A stretch of 64,000 nucleotides of DNA from Collybia mongolica. Lineage: Eukaryota; Basidiomycota; Agaricomycetes; Agaricales; Clitocybaceae. The DNA lies in the NCBI GenBank assembly GCA_013420905.1, contig JAAXNY010000001.1:1-64000 (forward strand), in the 5' to 3' direction. This document shows positions 9,863-21,719 of the stretch, one piece after another. The notes beneath the pieces are model-generated. The model was not told where the DNA came from, ran no database searches, and was given only the letters and a program-made list of their open reading frames with translations. The position numbers and the translations under genes were made by a program. The first letter of the stretch is position 1. Every line of letters starts with the position of its first letter.

Positions 9863-12800
9863 TTACAATCTACCTTGGTCCCTTTCCTTCCAAAACCATC
9901 CTACCAACTCTAATCCATTGTAAAATCTATTTGTACTCTCTCCCATCCCACACCACTTCTCAAACTCCACCATCTTCATTGTCAATTCAAGTCCCCTGTC
10001 CCCAAATTTCTTACATGCCATGCCCCATGTCTTTCTATCATGTCTTATCACCCATATGATAAGCACCACAAAATCCTCCATTGGACATATCATCTTGTTG
10101 CCTTTCTTGAATTCTGGATGGCAGCTAGGTGCATGCTCTTTGCTTTGTGGTATTCCACACATGAAGCAATAAGTATACTTCTCAAACTTCATCTCCTTCT
10201 TCAGCTTCTGCCATCCTATTATATGTGGCACAAACCCATCACTCTGCTCTTTGCAATGTACAAATACCTTGTGGTCATCATTCTTCACAGTATCCTTCTT
10301 CTTCCATGCCCAGCACACAACACATTTCCCTATCAGCTGTCCACACATCACACTGATCATCCTGGCTGTTTTCTTTTTCTCTAAACACAGCCTTTCTCTG
10401 TATGCCACATCCATCTCCACTGACATTGATCCTGATCCTCCTGATAAACTGTTGCTTGCTCCTGCACTTGGCATCCCTTCTTCAGTAACCTCTGTTATCT
10501 GGCTGGATATTCCTGATCCTCTTGAGTATGCTTCAAAGTCAATTGACTGAAGTGTTGCATCATCAATGTCCCAACTATACACCTCTTCATCAACTTCCAT
10601 TTGGTTTTCTTCTCCAATACTTCTAAGAATTTGGGTAGCTGCTGGTACTGGTCTTGGGTCACAGATAATCTCTTGGATCTTCTCAAGCAGTGGAGTATTG
10701 GGCTCACACCATCCACATAGTTCAGATGTCCCCAAGTCATGGCATGACATCTTCACTCCATCCATCACCTCTGATATATCCAATCTGAGACATTGCCTGT
10801 TTGCAGATGCCATCCAATCATTGGCCTCCTTTAGACATTGATAGTCCTTATCATGTGCTCCAATGGGGTTCAGCCAGTTCAGATTTCTGCTGTTGATTAA
10901 GAATGATAATGATGGCTCTCCATTTCTTCCACACCTTCCAGAACCTTGTACCACATTGATAAGCCCATATGGAAGTTCCACAAATATCACAGCTGCAACC
11001 TGAGGATGATCAACACCATGTATCAATCCAGTAGTTGCAGCTATCCAGTGATGGTATCCATTATACCAGGACATTTCATTGTGCAGCTTTGTAGACCCAA
11101 GTTCAGAGTGTGAGGATGTACAGTCAGGGAGCAGCTGCGAGATCTCCCTTGCCATTTGGATTGATCCAGTAAAGATGATACCCCGCTTCTCTCCTGTTAC
11201 ATGGCTTTCAGAAAGCAGCTTGGCAAGACCAATAGCTAGTAGTTGTGGTGTTGTGTTGGCTGGTTCCACAGTAAGAATATTATACCTGATCTGAGGTTGT
11301 GGAGTAGGAGCGCGAATAATCCGTGTGGATGGTGGAAGGCTGAGTTCATCAAGTAAAACATTCACTAGGCGTATTGGCAGTGTGGCTGTGAGGTAGATCT
11401 TCTGTACTCTGAGTCCAACAAGAGTACAAAGCCTGCTGAATTGTGTTCTGAACTCCCCATTTGTGAGAGCTTGGTGGCACTCATCAACCACAATCCTTGT
11501 AGCTTTTCCTTCAAGCTGACTATAGAAACTATCACTCCACTTTTAATGCTTTTAAGCGTTTAAACAATTGTTGATCTTACCTTCTGAATTTTTGAGAAGC
11601 TACTGTTTCCAAAGCTAGGAATAGGATTCTTTCACTTCCATTGGTTTTAGTTTTAGTAGTCCATTGGCAGCTTGGCAACTCAAACTCTTGAGCATGTCTC
11701 AGATGGTCATCTAGAAGAGCCTTGTTGGGAGCAACCACAAAGGTAACCAGTCCTAACTCCTTTAGTGCTGGCACCAACCAAGCTAGACTCTTTCCTCCTC
11801 CAGTTGGTAGCACTACAACAAAGTTATGCTCATTTGCTAGAGCCATCTCTACCATCTCTTGCTGGGCTGCAGACTTGAACTGGGCATTGGGGTTTTTGAA
11901 AAGCCTTTTTACAAGATCAAGTGCTGTGTTGGGAGGCCTTGTAGGGGGTAGAGGGATGGGTTCATCCAGATAAAGATCATCAATCAGCTCTTCTGGTTCA
12001 TCTATTGGTTCTTGTGAAATCTGAGGAGGAACTGCAGGCTGGTAGGTGGATAAAGGAGGTATGGGAGCTGATGGTGGTGCATTATGTGGAGGTGGAGGTG
12101 GCTGATGGTAGGTTTGTCTGTGTTCATACTCATTCAGGCCAGCAGCTACAGATTGTTGAACCTTCTTCAGCAAACTAGTCTCCAGTTTGGCTATTTCATT
12201 GGTAAGTGTTGCAGTTATATGTTGGATGATAGCTCCAGCATCTAAGCCTATAGATGGTTGAACTGGTGCTGACTGGGCTGGTGAGTTGAAAGATGACGGG
12301 CCCAATCTGTTGATTCTTCTTCTTTCAGCTAGAGGCAATAGTGGAGGACACCCAGGCCTAACTCCACAAACTTCCCACCAAGCTTCACACATAACTTGGT
12401 GTCTGAGCAGGAGCTCACTGCTCATTGAGGGAAGATGGTTGACCTCAGGGGAGTATTTGGCCCTAGCTGTAGACATGTTATGACCACGCTGGGCAGCAAG
12501 GACATCATCCTCATCCTCTATAGATAAGAACTCTGAGCCCAGATATGTCCTGACTAGTTCAACAGTAAACTGGCGATAAGCACGTCCACCACAAGCAATA
12601 CCAGCTGAGACCTCCAGAAAAGAGCGCAGTGTCTTTCCAAAACCAGTGTCTGTAATTCGCTGGCCCATCTGTACCCACATATACTCTGAGTACAGGTTAG
12701 CAGAGGTGTTGCCCCAGAGAATTTGAGCAAAGTCCTCTTCCATAGGACGTACTAGAAGGAGATACCTTTGAAGAAGCTCTGCTAGTTTTGGTGGACAGGC

Positions 12801-15557
12801 CACAGGGATAAAAACCTCATGTTTGATAAGGTTTTCATATTTGACGCGTCGTGTAACAAGCCAGAGAGTTCCATGGCTGTAGAAAAGAGTCCTTGGCCTA
12901 GTAGAGTTTGCAATCTTGTGTTCCACAAACTCAGCCATCCGTGCATTGCCTCCAGGGACTATATATGCCAGACAAGACAGTTTCTGGTTGATATCTGAGG
13001 CCTTTTGCATGACCTTGAGCATGGCACTTGTATTGAATACAAGCTCTTGATTACGGTCCACTGAGCAGAGCTTGAGAAGAGGGTCTTTGAAGAGAGCCTG
13101 GATAAGAGGCCTCTCCTCTTTGACAAAATGTCCATTCTTCAGCCAAGTATAACCTCTTGTAGTATTTGTCCAATCATCAGGAACATCTGTGGGCACAGAT
13201 ATAGTGCCTTGAGTTGACTGTAGTAATGCATCTAGATCACTTTCAATGTCCTGTTGTAAGGACTGGATGGATTGGCGCCACTTGGGAACATGGAGAGTGT
13301 GCTCCTGGTAAGAGATTGAAAGGCCATCTGGACTAACACGTGTTGCTGGTACTGAACCTGTTGCAAATGCCAGGCTAGAAGCAAGCCTTTGATAGTCCTG
13401 GATGGTATTGTATGGCGTCATGAGCCCTAAAGCAATATTTTGCTCTGCTAAAGAAGTTACAGCCCTAACCAAATCATAATTTATCAGCAATAATATAAAT
13501 ATAAGATTGAATCCTAACTTACTTGGCTAGATCATTGTTAAATTGACCTTTAATAAGATATCCTTCATATAGTATGACTCCCCTGATGTTGTAGGTGACA
13601 TGGGCAAATGTCTGAGTTACATTCTTGGCCTGAGCAAAGTTCCCATCATCTAGCACAAAGACTACTGCAAGGAGACACTCCAGAGGATCTGACCATTTGC
13701 TGTACTCATACATATCCCCAGTATAAGGGGTACAGAGGAGAAGTGCCTTGACAAACTGGTGGAGAGCTAGAAGAGCAAGTGAAGGTTCTCCAGGAAGCAG
13801 CTTGAGGAGGTCCACACCCAGATTCCTAAGTTTTTCTGTTATAGGGAAAGTATAACCTGTATAGCCATCAGCTAGAGTGGTTAGAAGGGCATGCACAAAT
13901 TGGTGCAAGGTAGTAGCATAATCATGGAGAGTTTGATCATCTAGATGTGCTTTCCAGTGGTCATTCTCTCCCTTTACTCTAAAGGGCTTTATAAATGAAT
14001 GGTTATTTAAGATATGAGTGAAAGCTCAAACCTTGGATACTGCATCAATGCACAGCGTACATTCAGTGGAGCATTGAAGTTCTTGGTGCGTATATCCTTG
14101 AGATACATCCTAACCAAGCTCCTCAAGTGGCCAAGAGTACTAGTATCATTGACTCCTGGTAGAGACACTAGATTTCTAAGCTTCTTAACCTTGACCTTGT
14201 CTCCAAGGTGATCTGCAAGGTGTTCATGCCAGCCAGTGACTTGAAGAAGAGGTGGAATGTCTTTGGCATGAGTAGCTTGAGGGATAGCCTGGTCAGCCTT
14301 GAATTCAGCAACATTTTTGGTGAGATAAATGTAAAAGGGATCTGTAGTTGCCAGATTGGTGAGGGAAGGATTGACTGCAAAATACCTTGCAGGTTTCAAT
14401 TGGAAGGTTTGGATAGGGGTGGGTCTATATGAGTCCATTGGAGAGTTGTCAGAAACCATGTGATGCTTGGCCCAGTGGTTTTGAAAGGTCTTGTAGCACC
14501 TAAAGCATTCTGAGCAACCAGAACATGCAAATCCATCTGTAATTATATCCAAGCCTTCTACTGGAGGTCCACCAGCTAGTGGCCTGACCAGCTCATCCAG
14601 AGAAATTAAAGGGTATTTGTCAATGAAATGTTTCAGCTCCTCCAGATCTGCTTTTACTAGATGAATGCTATGTTTGGCTAAATGGGATGGAATAGCTGGA
14701 AGGGAATGGGCAGAGAAGCATACCATGCAATGGAGGGTTTGGTAGTGTTGATGATACCTCAAAGAGAATTTGGAAAGGAGAGGTGTAGCCAGTAGATATG
14801 ACCTGTGAACATCCAGATGGGGGACAAGAGGCTCAAGACCTAGTTCAGGGAGATCCACCTCTATAGAAGAAGATGGAATGACAGGTGAAGCCACCAGAGG
14901 TTTTGGAGTAGCAGGCCTAGGTTCCACAAGTGCAGGAGTACCAGCTGGCCTGGAGTAAGGCTGGTTTCTGACACTAACACTCCTTGTCCTTATAGGGCCT
15001 CCATGTTCAGGTGCAGAAGAAAAGCCCAATCCAAGTCCTGAGGTAGAAGCCTGTGGAGCAAATAGTGGCCCAGAGCCTGCTAATTGAGGAGGTGGTGCCA
15101 CCACTTCTCCAGCTAGTGTTTTATGTCTTGGATTACTAACTTCATGGACTGACTTGCAATGATTTTTGAGCTTTCTGATATCCAAGGTTTGATATGTACA
15201 GCCTTGAAGGGGACAATACAATTGTCCTGTACTGGATCTATTGAGGTGATAAGGTTGGCCTAATGACATCAGTTAGAATACCATTTAAAAGACTGTAAAA
15301 TACATAGAGTACCATCCAGAACAAGCTCATAGGCAGGACTATGAATGAAGCTCATATGAGTAGTCAGACCTTTGGTATTGTCAAGAGAAAGTTTGCAAAT
15401 AGAACAAGTGGGCCTATAAAATGTTTAGCTTGATTGAAAATCAGCTTAAATAGACCTACATGATTGCAATAGAGTGTAGAATCAACTTTAAAGGTTTAGA
15501 TTTGAAATTGAAGTGATGGTAAGAAGCAAGAAGGTTATGTGCTGGCATTGATGACAT
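9863..15557 (-). CDS. gene A: C2H2 / recombinase-like / RecQ-type DNA helicase, 1807 aa, 6 exons
   Basis: Exons 15460-15557, 15313-15413, 14032-15259, 13523-13978, 11581-13464 and 9863-11519; introns of 46-61 nt, all GT-AG, total exactly 1808 codons, so the gene looks intact. N-terminus: four C2H2-like fingers (CSICKLSLDNTKGLTTH, CPLQGCTYQT, CMVCFSAHSL, CSECFRCYKTFQNH), as in fungal DUF3505-type proteins. Residues about 920-965 carry GGRAYRQFTVELVR and QRGHNMSTARAKY, resembling the R...H-x-x-R...GH...Y pattern of tyrosine recombinases, probably degenerate. A Pro-rich linker follows. The helicase has Walker A LPTGGGKS (about 1180), DECH (about 1268), LTATLP and QGSGRCGRNG, fitting RecQ-type superfamily 2. 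The C-terminus is Cys-rich (CVVCWAW, CFMCGIPQ). The architecture recalls telomere-linked helicases. Inferred role: recombination or maintenance of subtelomeric repeats. It is flanked by inverted satellite arms. Confidence 0.82.
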
Positions 15558-15569
15558 GTTCTTAGGGTC

Positions 15570-15658
15570 ATGTGATGAATTGGGCTTTTGGTCTAACTCA
15601 TCACATGTTCTCCTAGATCATATGATGAATAAGGCTTTTGACTTAACTCATATCATGA
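15570..15658. promoter_or_regulatory. palindromes upstream of gene A, shared with gene B
   Basis: 15570-15606 has arms ATGTGATGAATT / AACTCATCACAT (one mismatch) around GGGCTTTTGGTCT, which is the reverse orientation of the gene B core. A decayed second unit spans 15618-15658 (ATGATGAATAAGGCTTTTGA...CTCATATCAT). They begin 13 bp before the gene A start codon, so they sit in the promoter or 5' UTR. Confidence 0.65.
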
Positions 15659-15834
15659 TGATAACTCTAGCAACAGCTTCTACCTAGCTCAAATACATAT
15701 CAACCCTAGCTCAATCAATATAGGATGGACTGCTTTTATGTATTATAGAGTAGCCCTAGCTCTACAGTCCTTGGGAAAACCCTAACTATCTAGGATTGTA
15801 TTGATTTTTGAAGTTGGGGAGCATCAGCTAAGGT
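15659..15834. other. AT-rich spacer upstream of gene A
   Basis: Non-coding; contains repeated AACCCTAGCTC-like phrases (AACTCTAGCAAC, AACCCTAGCTCAATC, TAGCCCTAGCTCTAC). No promoter element can be singled out. Confidence 0.4.
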
Positions 15835-17960
15835 GCTCTATTCTAGGTGCAATTGTGGATGGTATAGTTTGTTTGGGATGGAGGGTTTCCCCTATTATGG
15901 CACTGTAATGATGCCGAAAGCCTTGAAGTATACCATGTAGAACTTGGAAAGATATGTGTTGGCTAGAGGGGGGGGGAGGAGGAGAAGAACCCTCCCCTGG
16001 GTGCATTTCTGGGTGTATACCCCTTTTGGGAGGGTGATTGTCTTCTATTATAGTACTCTAATGAACCCCCAAATCTTGGAGTATACCACCCAGAACCTGG
16101 AAAGATATGTGTTGGATAGAGGGTAGGAGGTGAAGTACCCTCCCTAGACACATTTGTGGGTGGTATACTTCTGTTGGGAGGGAAAGTTCCTTCTATCCTA
16201 GCACTCTAGCAATGTCCCACATCTTGGAGTATATCACCCAGAACTCAGAAAGACATGTGTTGGCTGGAGGCAGGGGGAGGAGGAGAAGTACCCTCCCCTG
16301 GGTGTATTTGTGGGTGGTATAGTATGGTTGGGAGGGTTAGTTCCTTCCATTATGGGACTCTAGTGCTGTGCCAAATCTCAAAGTATACCACCCAGAGCTT
16401 GGAAAGATATGCCTTGGCAGGAGGCAGGGGGAGGAGGAGAAGTACCCTCCCCTGTGTGCAATTGTGGGTGGTATAGTTTGGTTGGGAGAGAGGGTTTCTC
16501 CTACCATATGACTCTATTGATGCCCCAACTTTCAAAGTATACCACCCAGAACCTGGAAAGATATGTGTTGGCTGGAGGCAGGGGGAGGAGGAGAAGTACC
16601 CTCCCCTGGGTGCATTTATGGATGGTATACTTGTGTTGGGAGGGAGAGTTCCTTCTACCATAGGACTCTAGTGATGTCCCAACTTTCAAAGTATACCACC
16701 CAGAACCTGGAAAGATATGTGTTGGCTGGAGGCAGGGGGAGGAGGAGAAGTACCCTCCCCTGTGTACAATTGTGGGTGGTATAGTTTGGTTGGGAGAGGG
16801 AGTTTCTCCTACTATATGACTCTGGTGATGCCCCAACTCTCAAAGTATACCAACCAGAACCTGGAAAGATATGTGTTGGCTGGAGGCAGGGGGAGGAGGA
16901 GAAGTACCCTCTCCTGGGCACAATTGTGGGTGGTATAGTTTGGTTGGGAGAGAAGGTTTCTCCTACCATATGACTCTATTGATACCCCAACTCTCAAAGT
17001 ATACCACCCAGAACCTGGAAAGATATGTGTTGGCTGGAGGCAGGGGGAGGAGGAGAAGTACCCTCCCCTGTGTGCAGTTGTGGGTGGTATAGTTTGGTTG
17101 GGAGAGGGAGTTTCTCCTACTATATGACTCTAGTGATGCCCCAACTCTCAAAGTATACCAACCAGAACCTGGAAAGATATGTGTTGGCTGGAGGCAGGGG
17201 GAGGAGGAGAAGTACCCTCTCCTGGGCACAGTTGTGGGTGGTATAGTTTGGTTGGGAGGGGGAGTTTCTCCTACTATATGACTCTAGTGATGCCCCAACT
17301 CTCAAAGTATACCAACCAGAACCTGGAAAGATATGTGTTGGCTGGAGGCAGGGGGAGGAGGAGAAAAGTACCCTCCCCTGGGTGCATTTATGGATGGTAT
17401 ACTTGTGTTGGGAGGGAGAGTTCCTTCTACCATAGGACTCTAGTGATGTCCCAACTTTCAAAGTATACCACCCAGAACCTGGAAAGATATGTGTTGGCTG
17501 GAGGCAGGGGGAGGAGGAGAAGTACCCTCCCCTGTGTGCAATTGTGGGTGGCATAGTTTGGTTGGGAGGGGGAGTTTCTCCTACTATATGACTCTAGTGA
17601 TGTCCCAACTCTCAAAGTATACCAACCAGAACCTGGAAAGATATGTGTTGGCTGGAGGCAGGGGGAGGAGGAGAAGTACCCTCTCCTGGGCACAGTTGTG
17701 GGTGGTATAGTTTGGTTGGGAGGGGGAGTTTCTCCTACTATATGACTCTAGTGATGCCCCAACTCTCAAAGTATACCACCCAGAACCTGGAAAGATATGT
17801 GTTGGCTGGAGGCAGGGGGAGGAGGAGAAGTACCCTCCCCTGGGTGCATTTATGGATGGTATACTTGTGTTGGGAGGGAGAGTTCCTTCTACCATAGGAC
17901 TCTAGTGATGTCCCAACTCTCAAAGTATACCATCCAGAACCTGGAAAGATATGCGTTGGC
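15835..17960 (+). repeat. 154-bp satellite array, forward (right block)
   Basis: About 14 units of the satellite described at 7,735, again with a 154-bp step (for example GGAAAGATATGTGTTGGCTG at 16,556, 16,710, 16,864 and 17,018). The first three units are divergent and later ones are highly homogeneous, a gradient typical of unequal exchange or conversion. Unit variants differ mainly in GGGTGCATTTATGGATGG versus TGTGCAATTGTGGGTGG. Confidence 0.92.
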
Positions 17961-18440
17961 TAGAGGGGGGGATAGGGGAAGTACATTTGTGGGTGGTACA
18001 CTTTGTTTGGAGATAAAAGGACCCTAGTCATGCCCCAAGCCTTGGAGTATGCCATCCATAACCCATAAAAATATGTACTGGCTAGGGGAAGGGTAGTTCC
18101 CTTCCTTTGGTGCATGTAAGGGGATTGCTTGTTCAACCACATCTAGCCATCAGGATTGCTATTGCACAGCTTGCATTGCATTGCTATTTCATCAACCATC
18201 CTGACATGCACTGCCTTAACCCCTTGCTACATAGTATTTTACTCTGGACTGACATACCACCAATGGACTGTTGTATCAGTAGAGTTACTGATATTAGATT
18301 CTGTAGTTACTTGAGACATAGCCACAATGTACTGTATACATATAAGGTGCCCCTTCCTCTCTATGGAACAGCACCTTTGCAATAGACTTGGTTAGGTTCT
18401 CTACTCATGATCAAGCCTCTGGTGCTCTCCACTTGTCCCT
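17961..18440 (+). repeat. unique segment between inverted satellite arms
   Basis: Reverse complement of 8,590-9,060. It separates a forward satellite block from a reversed block, so the region 15.8-20.6 kb is an interrupted inverted repeat. An open frame of 92 codons at 18,107 is identical in the other copy but has no recognisable domain; not called as a gene. Confidence 0.85.
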
Positions 18441-18539
18441 TCCCTGCACAGTTGTCTTTACTGTGTATACTGCTCCCTGCCTGAGCCTCTTGGCAACATA
18501 GCCCCTTACAGGGAGGGAATTTATCCTACCCCCAGACCC

Positions 18540-20645
18540 CTTGCCAGTATGTATCTCCCCAGGTTTTGGATGGTAAACTCTGAGACTTGGGACATCACAA
18601 GAGTGCTTTAATAGAAGGAGCTTTCTCTCCCAAGAGAAGTATACCACCCATAAAAGTGCCCAGGGGAGGGTGCTTCTCCTCCACCCCCTGTCTCCAGCCA
18701 ACCCATGTCTTTCTGAGTTCTGGGTGGTATACTCCAAGATGTGGGGCATTGATAGAGTCCTATGGTAGAAGGAACTCCCCCTCCCAACCAAACTATACCA
18801 CCCACAATTGCACACAGGGGAGGGTACTTCTCCTCCTCCCCCTGCCTCCAGCCAACACATATCTTTCCAGGTTCTGGGTGGTATACTTTGAGAGTTGGGG
18901 CATCACTAGAGTCATATAGTAGGAGAAACTCCCCCTCCCAACCAAACTATACCACCCACAATTGCACACAGGGGAGGGTACTTCTCCTCCTCCCCCTGCC
19001 TCCAGCCAACACATATCTTTCCAGGTTCTGGGTGGTATACTTTGAGAGTTGGGGCATCACTAGAGTCATATAGTAGGAGAAACTCCCCCTCCCAACCAAA
19101 CTATACCACCCACAATTGCACACAGGGGAGGGTACTTCTCCTCCTCCCCCTGCCTCCAGCCAACACATATCTTTCCAGGTTCTGGTTGGTATACTTTGAG
19201 AGTTGGGGCATCACTAGAGTCATATAGTAGGAGAAACTCCCCCTCCCAACCAAACTATGCCACCCACAATTGCACACAGGGGAGGGTACTTCTCCTCCTC
19301 CCCCTGCCTCCAGCCAACACATATCTTTCCAGGTTCTGGGTGGTATACTTTGAAAGTTGGGACATCACTAGAGTCCTATGGTAGAAGGAACTCTCCCTCC
19401 CAACACAAGTATACCATCCATAAATGCACCCAGGGGAGGGTACTTCTCCTCCTCCCCCTGCCTCCAGCCAACACATATCTTTCCAGGTTCTGGTTGGTAT
19501 ACTTTGAGAGTTGGGGCATCACCAGAGTCATATAGTAGGAGAAACTCCCCCTCCCAACCAAACTATACCACCCACAACTGTGCCCAGGAGAGGGTACTTC
19601 TCCTCCTCCCCCTGCCTCCAGCCAACACATATCTTTCCAGGTTCTGGTTGGTATACTTTGAGAGTTGGGGCATCACTAGAGTCATATAGTAGGAGAAACT
19701 CCCTCTCCCAACCAAACTATACCACCCACAACTGCACACAGGGGAGGGTACTTCTCCTCCTCCCCCTGCCTCCAGCCAACACATATCTTTCCAGGTTCTG
19801 GGTGGTATACTTTGAAAGTTGGGACATCACTAGAGTCCTATGGTAGAAGGAACTCTCCCTCCCAACACAAGTATACCATCCATAAATGCACCCAGGGAAG
19901 GGTACTTCTCCTCCTCCCCCTGCCTCCAGCCAACACATATCTTTCCAGGTTCTGGTTGGTATACTTTGAGAGTTGGGGCATCACCAGAGTCATATAGTAG
20001 GAGAAACTCCCCCTCCCAACCAAACTATACCACCCACAATTGCACACAGGGGAGGGTACTTCTCCTCCTCCCCCTGCCTCCAGCCAACACATATCTTTCC
20101 AGGTTCTGGTTGGTATACTTTGAGAGTTGGGGCATCACTAGAGTCATATAGTAGGAGAAACTTCCTCTCCCAACCAAACTATGCCACCCACAATTGCACA
20201 CAGGGGAGGGTACTTCTCCTCCTCCCCCTGCCTCCAGCCAACACATATCTTTCCAGGTTCTGGTTGGTATACTTTGAGAGTTGGGGCATCACTAGAGTCA
20301 TATAGTAGGAGAAACTTCCTCTCCCAACCAAACTATGCCACCCACAATTGCACACAGGGGAGGGTACTTCTCCTCCTCCCCCTGCCTCCAGCCAACACAT
20401 ATCTTTCCAGGTTCTGGTTGGTATACTTTGAGAGTTGGGGCATCACTAGAGTCATATAGTAGGAGAAACTTCCTCTCCCAACCAAAGTATACCACCCACA
20501 ACTGTGCCCAGGAGAGGGTGCCTCTCCTCATACCCCCCATGGTCAATATGTATCTTCCCAAGTTCTAGGCAGTACACTCCAAGAGTTGGGGCTTAATTAC
20601 AGTACTATAATAGAGGAACCTTCCTTCCTAAGAAGAGCACACCAC
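18540..20645 (-). repeat. 154-bp satellite array, reversed
   Basis: About 13 units on the minus strand with the same 154-bp step (CCAGCCAACACATATCTTTC at 18,848; 19,002; 19,156; 19,310 and onward). The array ends at about 20,480-20,645 with the divergent terminal unit that also begins the arms at 7,735 and 20,709 (CTAAGAAGAGCACACCACC). Confidence 0.92.
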
Positions 20646-20708
20646 CTGCAAATGCACCCTGGAGAGGGGTCACTCACAACCTCGCTTTGCTCAGTTGCTC
20701 ATTCCTCC
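20646..20708. other. head-to-head junction of two satellite arms with a retroelement-end remnant
   Basis: Two inverted copies of TGCAAATGCACCCTGG / CCAGGGTGCATTTGCA face each other. Between them is a mutated copy of the retroelement terminal hairpin: ACAACCTCGCTTTGCTCAGT followed by TGCTCATTCCTCCCT. The intact version lies at 21,821-21,856. Confidence 0.75.
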
Positions 20709-21448
20709 CTCCCCAGGGTGCATTTGCAGTGGTGTGCTCTTCTTAGGAAGGAAGGTTCCTCTATTATAGTACTGTAATTAAGCCCCAACTCTTGGAGTGT
20801 ACTGCCTAGAACTTGGGAAGATACATATTGACCATGGGGGGTATGAGGAGAGGCACCCTCCCCTGGGCACAGTTGTGGGTGGTATACTTTTGCTGGGAGA
20901 GAAGGTTTCCTCTATCATGACCCTCTAATGATGCCCCAATTCTTACAGTATACCATCCAGAACCTGGGGTACTATGTACTGGTATAGTATGGGGGGGAAA
21001 AACACAAAACCTTCTGCTCTGAGTGCAAATGTGGATGGTATACTTTAGGTAGAGGACCAAGTTGCTCTATTATGTATACTCTACCTCTCGTTAAAAGGGT
21101 TGATTATACCACCCAGAACTGGGGGAGATCTAGGATTTTGGGTGGGTAAAATCACAATATGATTCCCTCTGTAGCAAGGGCAATCCTGGATAGATTTCTT
21201 AGGTTGAGTGGCAAAATTTGGTCCATTGGCCTTAACCCTGCCTGCATCAGAAGTTATGAGTATACCACCTAGTTTTGGTAGAGATCCTGAGATTTGGGTG
21301 GGGGAACATGAGAATATATAGTCTGTAGAGGTCCCAAACCTGGGGGGTATACTCCCATGTTGTAGGACCATCATCTCTAGCCCCTTAGAGAAGTTTTTGA
21401 AACCAGGCAAAAGTATACCAAGGTGGTCATTCCCTACAGAGTTGGGGG
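20709..21448 (+). repeat. second satellite arm, degenerate
   Basis: Starts with the same terminal unit as 7,735 (GTGGTGTGCTCTTCTTAGG and about 180 bp after it), then decays into irregular sequence that keeps GTATACCACC or GGTATAC motifs at about 21,040, 21,105, 21,260, 21,350 and 21,415. Interrupted by the retroelement; the pre-insertion sequence resumes at 26,840. Confidence 0.7.
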
Positions 21449-21467
21449 AAAAACTAATATAGATAGG
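21449..21467. repeat. target site duplication, left
   Basis: AAAAACTAATATAGATAGG, repeated exactly at 26,821-26,839 on the other side of the retroelement. The last GG can also be read as the first bases of the terminal repeat, so the duplication is 17-19 bp. Confidence 0.9.
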
Positions 21468-21719
21468 CACGAGATCCATCTTCTCTATTGATCCGCGTCG
21501 GTGAATAGCTAACCGAAATTGATCCGCGTATCGGATAAATACTAAGGTAGGGCGGGCCAACATGGACCGCGTTCCATGCGCGTCGAGCGCGCATGCCAGC
21601 GCACACCCCCTCACATGGCGCAACATGTGTCTGAGGGGTTTACGCTGTGGTCGCTCGGAAAAACCGCGCGCGCGCCGTAACGGTGCGGCGGCGCGAGCGG
21701 AGAAACTGATTAAACATTA

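Noticed and set aside
11577..13490. Two separate helicase genes (637 and 542 codons)
   Set aside because: A standard intron (11520-11580) joins Walker A and DECH parts in phase into one RecQ-type domain.
16255..20400. Dozens of similar 73-111 codon open frames on both strands
   Set aside because: They repeat every 154 bp in step with the satellite and use the same DNA on both strands; there are no starts, introns or domains.
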